NCBI GenBank assembly: GCA_000697055.1
Contig: JNDT01002305.1
Span: 1 to 15,600 of the forward strand
Direction: 5' to 3'
DNA from: Saksenaea vasiformis B4078
Lineage: Eukaryota; Mucoromycota; Mucoromycetes; Mucorales; Saksenaeaceae
DNA: 15,600 nt
Shown piece by piece: positions 7,536-15,600 of the stretch. The position numbers and the translations under genes are program-made. Each line of letters begins with the position of its first letter. Position 1 is the first letter of the stretch. Under the pieces are notes generated by a model. The model was given only the letters and a program-made list of their open reading frames with translations, was not told the origin of the DNA and made no database searches.

Positions 7536-10042
7536 CCGACGAATTTTAGCAAACTCAACGGAAAGGACAATTAAGTACTAAAACGCAAATCAATAACATA
7601 ATACAGTTAACAATATGTTTGGCTGATGTCGTCTGTTCATCCTGATATCGGGTCCTCTTTACAGACTGGAAAATAGACATTATCTCCTACCTGTCAAGCG
7701 TGATGACAAATCGAGATACTTTCGTTGGTTAGAGCTCCGATAGCAAAAATTTCTAATCCTTAACAAATCGAAGTTATGTTCACCCAAAACCCTTTGTAAT
7801 CACAAATCAAATGTTAATGCAGAAATGCTATTACTCTGCACCTATATTTTACTTACTCATCTGAAGATATAGGAATAACCGGTTGTTGGGCAAAAGAAGA
7901 AAAGATCCAATTCGGTAAATATTCACCATGTCGGATTTTTAAATTATAGAGCCGCCCATTCTGCCGGATGTCTGATTCCGCATCACACTACTAATCAGCA
8001 AAATAGAGCGAGTTCATCATTATGCAAGACAGCTATGTTTAGTTGGAGAGACATGAAGAGCCAAGATTTCATGACAGATCACCTTCGTTTTACCATTGCG
8101 TGACGATGTTGGCGGTAATCAAAGGAGGCTGGCGAACATGAGGTTTGTGATTGGTTCAAAAGTACGACAAAAGTGAAAGGAAGATTGTGTAATACGTAGC
8201 TGGAGGGTTATTATAGCGTCTTGCTTGTCTATGCAAACGAATTGACGGAGTGATAAATGCATTAAATGGCTCCTTATTCCCTTCGTCGCCAATGAGAGCC
8301 ACAGACTAGTTATAGTTGGGTGCAGTTTAATCTTTGTACACGCATATATAGAGTTGTGTCCTCGTAGCTTCCGAATCATTTTGCTCAATGTGTAACGAGT
8401 GACAAATCAGGTACCTCTAAGGTTGCTGATATGATTCGCTTCTTCTTCATTGTTATCTGTGCATACGGGGTTTGATTTGTCGCTTGGTGCAAAGGATCTG
8501 GCAAATGCGACTCTATTTTGTTAGCTTGCGGGCTTCGGTTTTTGTACAAGAGTTTAACCTAGTCAATGCTTCCCTCGAAAACTGCGTTTGTTACGATGCA
8601 TTGTTAGTTCCGTCATGTACCCACGCAGACGAATCGTGGGAAACCAAGGGTAGGAATAGCGTTATTTTTACCGTAATTCCGCGCTCCACGAAAACGAGGC
8701 AAAAGGCGCACACACCTATAATATGGGGATCATTGAAACTGCCCACTATCTTTTGGAACGGCACGAAAAGTGTTGCATTCGGAATAACTACATTTCGGGA
8801 TGTTGCACATTTGTAGCCACCATTACTATGTGCCACATTATGACCCATCATCTGAATATGTAACAATGTACTACCCATTATCGCCTTGATCTTTTGTCCA
8901 ATAGCATTATTGAAAATGAATCTAAAAAATAAATGTTTATCCTGATACGTTGAGAATATATCCTAGGTCGGACGCTTTTTTACCGAAAACTTGGTAGATA
9001 AGTAAAGCAACTCCTATAAGCCCTTCTCTGACTTGCAAAATCATTCGATAGGTCACAAACTTTCCAATAGCTTTCACGCGCTGCTAACCTTTTCCAAAAT
9101 ACTTGTTTTGAAACTACGGATGGTTTGTATCCTTGTTACTGATATCAAAGATAGCAATGAGTCAAAATCGGTATACCTGACGTTATGGGTATCCATATTG
9201 ATTCGATTTTCCTAAAGCTATACACAGCATATGTTAGCGAGAGTCATCACCGCAACGTTTTCAAATCTTGCTATACTACGCATTTCAGAAGATTCAATGT
9301 ATCCAGGTACCAAATAGTTGGGACCTCGATCAACATTATTTACTATTTTGAATTATCCCCGTAGGCGTCACACCGTCCCACGAGATCATTGATACAGTTT
9401 GCAGGTGCCTTGGCATAAAATTACGCTGCTGTTGGTTGTATCTAGTGGATTAACATTCCAAAGCCTTGCACGCCTTGATTATTTGTCAGTATCATGCGAT
9501 TCTTCGAAAGTATAGATGGATAGAAATAGATTTCGGGTGCGAACAACGGTAGTCGTGTTTGGCGAGTGTCACCTCCCACTTGAGCTAAAACTGGATATAT
9601 TTAATACTCTGAACTCAGCGAGGAAAGTGTATGTGACAAACAACTCTCACACGTCCAGAGAGGACTTACTGTTTACAGCGTGAAACATCACCAAGTAAGC
9701 TACGCGACATGAAATAATGACTCGACCTCAGACCGCAAGAATTTACGAAACAAGATCGAGTTTTCTTAGCAGAGTCACTCTTACCTGACGACTTCGAGCG
9801 TGTTCGGATGTCCGCTCTCCCTTTGAGGTCTTTTCTACTGCAGGTTTGCCTCCGAGTCTGTAAAGAATTGTAAAATTTAAACGGTCGCCAAAGGCCGCCT
9901 CCTATCTCAGAGGTGGGCGAACAGCTCCATTTGATTTCAGAAAAACTTCCGAACCGCCTTCACGAGTGAAACAAACCTCGGTGAACATCTGTTAGAAATA
10001 TCCTTTAAAAAGACGTTGTCTATGTTTGCTGATAGCAACGCC
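7536..10042. other. ~2.5-kb stretch with no supportable gene
   Basis: Both strands were read. Open stretches exist at 8119-8388 (-), 8472-8816 (+), 8591-8878 (-) and 9033-9215 (+), but none shows a recognisable domain, a spliced continuation or a good start context, and the two around 8600-8800 overlap antiparallel. No tRNA, rRNA or obvious tandem repeat was seen. The last few hundred bases, including AAAATTTAAACGG near 9870 and TCCTTTAAAAAG near 10001, must hold the promoter of the GH16 gene. The rest could be decayed mobile DNA or non-coding RNA, but the sequence does not show either directly. Confidence 0.55.
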
Positions 10043-11206
10043 ATGAAGCAACGGTTTATTTGGCTATTTCTTGTTTGCATTTCATTAGTTCGAAACGGTA
10101 ACTGTCAATCGCAGAGTAACAATAGGTCGCTTGTATGCGATTGCGGTTTCCGAGATGAGAACAACCTCGTATGGTCTAGTATATGGTATGCCGACTATTC
10201 TCGCTACAAGGTGCGCCTACAAAATGACATCAACTATATGGTGATGGATTATACAATTGACCCAAAGAACGACGCCCTCGCACGTATATTTGATAAGAGT
10301 AATGTGCAAATAACTGACGGCGTGGTACAACTCATGGTGAAAAGGAGAAGTGATGGACAATATACATGCGGTTCTTTTGGTACCAAACGGTAAGTTCATC
10401 GGATAAGGGTCGATACGTGATTATTCATCCTTCTCAGAAAGGACTTTTTATACGGGACCTTTCGAGTCCATATGAGGACGACCGCTGAACCGGGTACAGT
10501 GGCTGCCTTTTTTCTTTATCGCAATGTCACTTCTGAAATCGATATGGAGTCGTTGAGCAAGTTACAAAATCCTTGGGAAACGTATTTTGCGATAAAGCCC
10601 CAGATATACAATGACGACGGATCAGCGTCCAATATAACTCATAAGAAGCAAGTGCTACAATTTGATCCTACAACAGTACGTCTACACCAAGAAGACGGCA
10701 TATCACCTTTAGACTTCTCATTTTACTTCCGTTAGGCATTTCATGAATATCGTTTTGACTGGACACCTGGAGAGATAAAGTTCTACATCGACGGAGTATA
10801 TGTAGACACAATAACACAAAATGTGCCAACTGATCCAGGACGTATGATGATCAATCACTGGACGGATGGGAACCCGAACTTTAGTGGCGGACCGCCTGCA
10901 GCAGAAGCAACCTTGGAAGTCGCAAATCTGACACTGTTTTTCAATTCTTCGGAAGCAACAGGCCCACCTCCTTGTCACGACTCTCATGACCCATGTAGTG
11001 TAGCAGGTAAGACACAAGAAAGGAATGGTCAATCTCCTGAACATGGGATATTAGATATCATGGCACGAAAGATTACGCCAGGTTCAACCGCACCGCCACC
11101 AAATCCATCTGCTAGTGTGGACTTGGCTGTGCACTCGGCTCTTCTATGGATAAGTGTTCTTCTCTTATCTTATATCATTTCCATCCCACATTTTCAGCAT
11201 CTATAG
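10043..11206 (+). CDS. GPI-anchored glycoside hydrolase family 16 (GH16) protein
   Basis: Four exons, 10043-10389, 10438-10675, 10736-11006 and 11055-11206, give 335 aa. I chose the ATG at 10043 (GCCATGAAG) over the in-frame ATG at 10022 because a signal peptide starts there (MKQRFIWLFLVCISLV). The mature start CDCGFRDENNLVW, the strand YGTFRVHMRTT, the catalytic ExDxE in SEIDMES (E149, D151, E153), then FHEYRFDWTPGEIKFYIDG and the late HWTDGNPNFSGGPP are typical GH16 elements. The family hydrolyses or transfers beta-glucan chains in the wall; the substrate cannot be told here. After the catalytic domain come a Pro/Ser stalk and a hydrophobic C-terminus (LLWISVLLLSYIISI) with a short tail, a GPI-attachment signal. 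The Ser after EIDME is unusual, since an aromatic or other hydrophobic residue is more common. The last intron (48 nt, GTAAGA...TTAG) has no stop and keeps frame. Confidence 0.88.
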
Positions 11207-11607
11207 AAATCTGGCTTTTATTGACATTCTAGAATACTATAAGAATATATTTTATACTCCAATTTGAAGATATGCTGTCCCTTTGGAAATGGTAGCTTTC
11301 TAGAAACCCGTCCGCTATTGGTTGTGAGAAACGATCAAGTATGCTGACCTTTCTCTTATCGTTTCAGCAATTATTGTTTGAATTGATATGAATTGCTAAA
11401 TGCAGATGAATCGAGATTATCAGCTCATGCAATGTTTAGCGTGGGTTATTCTTTTTGACATGGACAGCCGACATGTACTCAAAGACAGTTATAGAAGAGA
11501 TGATATGTTACCGTCTCACAAATGTTAAACCAGAAGGAGCAACAGCCTGTTGGCCGCAAAGCATAGTTCTTTGTTGAATAATATAGATTGAAGAAAATGG
11601 TTTCACT
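11207..11607. other. Convergent 3' intergenic region
   Basis: About 400 bases between the facing 3' ends of the GH16 and thaumatin-like genes. It is AT-rich, with AATATATTTTATA near 11244-11256 that may serve 3'-end formation. No ORF or RNA gene is seen. Confidence 0.5.
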
Positions 11608-12349
11608 TTAACAGAACGTGACAGTGTATGACTCCGCGTTGCACTCAAATGTCGAGGTCTGATCGTCGTAGGCAAAACTGTAAGCATCAGGACAAGCTTT
11701 TTTCATACTGGCAGAATGTTCACCGGGCTTGCACTTGTTTGGGTCGTCATGCTCGCCTGTGCAACAGGCTTCGGGAGTGTTTGTCTTTGAGCATGCGCTC
11801 TGGCAAGCGACGACATTGCCAGTTGCGTCCTTGATTGCCAACTCTTGGGGACAGGATGGCATCGTGTCACATTTTGGGGTTCCGCAGTTGTATCCACCGG
11901 TACCTTTGCTTCCAGGTGCGATTGACATTGGTAGGTTGTAACCATCCACTAAGCTGTTCAAGAAAGAATGAATAAAGCTTTCAATGCGTATGTGTTAATT
12001 TAGCTAACCTAATATCGTAGAAATCCTTGCCAAACGCGCCTTTGAAAAAGAATTCCGCGAGCGATGCAGGGTTAGCTGCACCAGGATTGCCGCACTTTTG
12101 AGCATCTTTACTACTGGACCCAGAACACTGATGGCGTCCCCAGATACGTCCGCCCCACGTTTCTGGTTTGGTTACGCTGCGACTGGCCTTGGGAGTCAAA
12201 TCGAAGCTTTGCTCAGGCGAATCGAGACTTTTGCCGTTGGTTAAGACACCAACTGAAACTACATCTTGGCAATTATTTATCACGGAGATCGTTTTGTCAC
12301 ATGCCACAAGAGCAATACTACAAAGTACGAACGCAATAATACACAACAT
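11608..12349 (-). CDS. Secreted thaumatin-like protein (TLP, GH152-type)
   Basis: Two exons, 12349-12009 and 11953-11608, join over a 55-nt intron (12008-11954) to 228 aa; the junction restores the hallmark YDISLVDGYNLPM. I chose the ATG at 12349 because it opens a clean signal peptide (MLCIIAFVLCSIALVA). Thaumatin signatures in order are ISVINNC near the mature start, WGGRIWGRHQC, LAEFFFKG, DFYDIS-LVDGYN, a Cys-rich domain (YNCGTPKCD, SACSKT, EACCTGEH), CPDAYSFAYDD and a final YTVTFC. The Arg/Glu/Asp positions of the acidic cleft (R in GRIWGR, E in LAEF, D in YDIS, D in LVDG, D in YDD) all appear present. About 14-15 mature cysteines are seen, against 16 in many plant TLPs. Fungal TLPs bind or cleave beta-1,3-glucan and act in wall remodelling. 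It is convergent with the GH16 gene and downstream of a zinc-cluster regulator on the same strand. Confidence 0.9.
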
Positions 12350-12557
12350 CAAAAAATAAGATAGATACAAAGAAAAAAGGATAGTCTAGCGGGGGTTTTT
12401 TTTATCTACTGAAGGGTTTTTGTCAATGCAGAATGACTCCGTTTGGCTCTCAGCACCGTGTCTTGCAAATGCCCCTGTCCAATTATACAAAAGTGAAATG
12501 AGAGGAAAGGGATGATGATGCGTTATGTTCAAAATGAAATGGATGCGTCTATTGTTT
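12350..12557 (-). promoter_or_regulatory. Promoter region of the thaumatin-like gene
   Basis: About 208 bp between the 3' end of the transcription factor gene and the TLP start, on the same strand. A minus-strand TTGTATAATTGG near 12492-12481 is the best TATA-like candidate, about 135 nt before the ATG. The short spacing means the TLP promoter and the upstream gene's terminator share this stretch. Confidence 0.35.
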
Positions 12558-14907
12558 TCAAAAGTACTCCAGGTGATGTTCTTGCGGGTCTTGTTGCATT
12601 TCGTCTTGTGGTACAGAAAATATTTTCCATCCACCGTCTGCTGCCGGATCGTCCGCTAACCAATCCATCGCCTTCTGTGGGTATACTTCATCCATTTGAA
12701 TATGATGGTTTTGCATGAATAATAGAAGATCTTGTTCGAGTTGACTTGTCTCGAACGAAAAATAGGTCGGTGTCTTGCGGTACATATGGAGCATTTTGCA
12801 TAGGAGGGCTTTACTTTGTTGAACCAGCGGAGGAGCTCTACCTTCTTCTGTCGCGTTGACCTTTTGAATCATATAAAGTTATACATTCACATAAGAGATG
12901 TGTGGTTAGCCTTACCTTGCAAATTTGAATGACGCTCATAAAGTGGTACAAGTATGGCCTAAAGAAGCAATCGAAACCTTCCGCCGATTGTTCCGATGTG
13001 CAAAACCATGCATTAAACAGATTGGTCATTGCAACTGCTGCCTGGGAGGTTCGAATGATGGCTGTCTGAGAAGGTAACAGAGGGCGATAAAGTGTGATCC
13101 AGCACTGACAGTAATCTAGCAAGACGCAAAAGAAGGAACGTCGTGCCCAGATAGTGCTGGAACTGGAAACACGGTCGGCATAGGGATAGCGATTGTAGGG
13201 CGCCAAATCACGGTAAAACGCCAATAATCGCGCCTCAAATGTTTCCAGTTGCGATTCCATGCTATGGCTGCGTTGCGCATCGTTTATTTCTGCTGCAAGG
13301 CGTCGGATGCAGATGAGACCAATGGAGAAACGGGTCTGGTCAGCTGCCAATTGATCGAAATCAGGAAGGATCTTTGGAAGTTCAACTTTCACGTCATCCA
13401 AATGGATGGATGGCGACTGAGCAAAAAAGTGTGGCACCATAGAGTCAAAAAACCACACAGCCCAAAATACACGCTTGGCCTGTTCCCGTTCAAATCCTGA
13501 TTTCAAGTTCACATAGCCCTCCGGGCGGTGCAAATCGAGCGCAAAACACATACGAATGGCTAAGCCTAGGTGCAGAAATGCTCGTCGGACACGTCCGATG
13601 TCCAGATCGTAGGCAATGAGGATAGTGCGTTGATGGATATTGGATAGTGTAGGTTGCTCATCGATCTCCAATTCACTGTTTGAATGGTTGTAGAACTTTT
13701 CGCCCACTTTCCGGAAATCCCGGATGTTAACTAAGTTCGTATGGTATATACAGGCATGTGGCACAGCATGCGAAAATATAGAAGAGAGCACCAGGGATTT
13801 GAGTTGGCCCTGACTGTAGTAGAGTTCAAATCTCGCAGGACGAACGAGAATAGGGAAGCTGCACTGGTGGTGCAAGCGGACCAGTCTGGTCATAACGTCT
13901 GCCTCTAAAAAGCGATCTGGGATTGAGGAATTATGGGGGTAGCCGTCATGATGTTCAGGGAGATTGGATTGCAATCTTCCAAGTCGTTCAAATACTGAAA
14001 ACGACAAAGGGTTCGTTGTACGAGGTGGCACTGTTTGAATAATGGCCGTCGGATTGAGACGTAGTGGATGTGTCAACTGAATAGCTCGTAGCAAGGATTC
14101 TTTCAACCCATCGAGCGTTCGAATTGTAGTGTGAACTGACAAAAGACCATTATGTTGTTCAAACACTGGCCAGCCAGTGCTGATAGCCCATTCCAAGATG
14201 CTGACGCTGTTGTTGCCATCGGTGTTACTTAGAACAGCCAATGAATTATCGTCTTCATCTGGTTGCTGTTCTTGTTGCCGTTGCGGACCAAACGGCAGCC
14301 TCGTATCGTCAGGTGTCGAATGAGGAACTACTTGATGAAGTTGTCGCTCCAAGCGGGCCATTTCCGAAGTCAGGAAGTTGACCACTGATTGTATGTTATC
14401 CATTTTTTGACGCATCGACATGTTGTCAGGTCGTAAAGCGTGGTTACTGTAAGTACATTGATATTTGTTTCGACATTGGCCACATGTAGGCTTTCCCCGA
14501 TCACAACGGACCCTTCGCTCGCGGCATCTGCATAATCAAATTGAAAAAGAAAAATCATAAAAGGAAGTGTCATAAGGTCAGACGTGTCTACAACAAAAAG
14601 AACAAAGAAAAAAAAAGAGGACAAAGACGTCTATTTTTTTATACCTGTCGCAAGCATATCCAATTTCTTGTCTTCTTCTTCTTGGTTGCTGTGGTGGTTG
14701 TTGTGGAGGAAGAGGTGGTTGTGGCGGCGGGACAGGGCAATTATTGTTATTTGTTTGTGCCCCTCTTGAAGAAGACAAAGATAACGATAAAACAGGCGAT
14801 GGTGTATCAGAAGAACTTTCACCTCCCGATGGCGGACTATTTGCTGCAGGTGGTGATGGATAGTGATAATATACAAATGAACGGGTTTGTGAGGAAGGAT
14901 CAAACAT
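12558..14907 (-). CDS. Zn2Cys6 transcription factor with fungal_trans-type domain
   Basis: Three exons, 14907-14645, 14527-12916 and 12860-12558, give 725 aa (introns of 117 and 55 nt). The first intron splits the zinc cluster between CDR and CRERR. Cysteines fall at 86, 89, 96, 103, 106 and 112, forming C-x2-C-x6-C-x6-C-x2-C-x5-C, a binuclear zinc cluster of the Gal4 type with a last loop one residue shorter than usual. A Pro/Gln/Ser-rich N-terminus precedes it (residues 10-80), and a heptad-like helix for dimerisation follows (about 125-155). The middle domain (about residues 290-475) carries the fungal_trans pattern: RRAFLHLGLAIRMCFALDLH, then KRVFWAVWFFDSM and DDVKVELP. It should bind DNA as a dimer in the nucleus. 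Its targets are unknown; the neighbouring secreted wall genes are candidates by position only. The C-terminal exon has no recognised domain. Confidence 0.88.
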
Positions 14908-15086
14908 GACTACCAACAGTAGAAAGAAGAAGGAAAAAAAGAAAAAGCTTGTAGTACAAAAGAACTCTTTCTGTCTTTGGCCTTACTCTTCAATGAGAAA
15001 ACAGTCACCTGCATAGTTCCTCCATTGCAGCCAAAAAAGAAAAAAGCCGTACGTAGATCATGCTGAGTCAAGAGAATTATTATATA
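14908..15086 (-). promoter_or_regulatory. Leader and core promoter of the Zn2Cys6 gene, with upstream ORFs
   Basis: A minus-strand TATATAA at 15086-15080 would place transcription start near 15050. Between it and the ATG at 14907 lie a 6-codon uORF (15025-15005, MEELCR) and an overlapping 34-codon uORF (15014-14910) that stops two bases before the main ATG. Alternatively, a pyrimidine-rich 99-nt segment (15008-14910, GTGACT...GGTAG) looks like a 5'-UTR intron that would remove most of the second uORF. Either way the leader looks regulatory. Confidence 0.45.
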
Positions 15087-15600
15087 ACTTCTTATCACCC
15101 GTATATACGTGCATCGTTATTCGATTCAAATAAAATCATTCCCCGAATCTAAACTGCCTGTAAGAACCTTACTATTGAAGCAACACGGCCCTCTTAACTT
15201 TTGTTTTAAACGGCGTTCTAAAAAGTGGATCGGGTTGGAGGCGCCCTTTGCGAAGGTTCACTCGTTTCAGAAAGACATCAAAGTATTACCCAGTTTAGAA
15301 ACTCCCAATTTTTTAAAGTTGCCCTGTCATACATCCTAGCTTGCAATTCTCCTTGAGCTCCATGGTTGAAGAGGAAGAGAAAATGGACCTTGCTTAAACA
15401 AAGTTTTTTTGTTCTACATCAGATCTTTTCTAAACATGGCTTTCGTGGTACGGATGGTTCCATCTTATGTCCGATCTACAGCCTTAACCTTCCTATTGAA
15501 ATACAAAACAAAAATGTATATTGTAAGAATAGTTATAGAGAGTCGACAATCTGTTTAGCGTACTAGTTCGAGAAAAAAAGAAAAGCAAACGCGTATATAC
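15087..15600. other. Unassigned DNA at the right edge
   Basis: About 500 bases upstream of the zinc-cluster gene. Two plus-strand open stretches (15109-15339 and 15366-15566) are Lys/Ser-rich, lack motifs and do not join by a clear intron, so I do not call them genes. A CGTATATAC octamer-like sequence occurs both near 15100 and at the very end (15592-15600). Confidence 0.5.

Noticed and set aside
8472..8816. 114-codon plus-strand ORF containing VAFGITTF, faintly like the Fanzor VAFGNATF block
   Set aside because: No DEYxTSK, CxxC or RDVNA motif follows, and a 95-codon ORF covers part of it on the other strand; the likeness is too short to count.
14541..14909. Plus-strand Lys- and Val-rich ORFs
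   Set aside because: Antisense shadow of the first exon (Pro/Gln-rich) and first intron of the Zn2Cys6 gene.
15109..15566. Two plus-strand ORFs of 76 and 66 codons at the right edge
   Set aside because: No motifs, weak starts and no clear intron joining them.

Overview
The window reads as nuclear DNA of an early-diverging filamentous fungus, most likely Mucoromycota (Mucorales-like). The reasons are dense short introns (mostly 41-78 nt, GT...AG, with pyrimidine-rich 3' ends), fungal protein families (CCZ1, a Pho80-like cyclin, a GPI-anchored GH16 enzyme, a thaumatin-like protein, a Zn2Cys6 regulator) and a degenerate Fanzor (eukaryotic TnpB-like) locus of a kind known from these fungi. The assignment is an inference; no rRNA or other phylogenetic marker is present.

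Layout, left to right. 431-1371 (+): a TATA-box promoter, two spliced exons of a lysine-rich peptide, and, in the same frame after one TAA, the C-terminal RuvC/zinc-ribbon part of a Fanzor-type nuclease carrying a frameshift. 1372-2792: no supportable gene. 2793-3622 (-): an unrecognised ~258-aa protein whose 5' end is either a tiny first exon or is broken by a TGA. 3784-6220 (+): a complete seven-exon CCZ1 gene (701 aa), divergent from the orphan across a ~160-bp shared promoter. 6535-7431 (-): a cyclin-domain gene, convergent with CCZ1. 7536-10042: about 2.5 kb with no supportable gene. 10043-11206 (+): a four-exon GPI-anchored GH16 glucan-active enzyme. 11608-12349 (-): a two-exon secreted thaumatin-like protein. 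12558-14907 (-): a three-exon, 725-aa Zn2Cys6 transcription factor with a fungal_trans-type middle domain. 14908-15600: its leader and promoter, with short upstream ORFs, then unassigned DNA.

Intron models were solved by hand, requiring reading frames to join and total coding length to be a multiple of three. This worked cleanly for CCZ1 (2106 nt), GH16 (1008 nt), the thaumatin-like gene (687 nt) and the transcription factor (2178 nt). The least certain points are the 5' ends of the cyclin and of the 258-aa orphan.

Functional themes: CCZ1 belongs to the Mon1-Ccz1 complex that activates the late-endosome/vacuole Rab Ypt7/Rab7. GH16, the thaumatin-like protein and the neighbouring zinc-cluster regulator form a plausible cell-wall beta-glucan neighbourhood; co-regulation is inferred from adjacency only. 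I did not find a clearly new multi-gene system. The most unusual items are the Fanzor remnant with an apparently intact promoter and 5' splice structure, the orphan protein, and the stop-free introns whose lengths are multiples of three.
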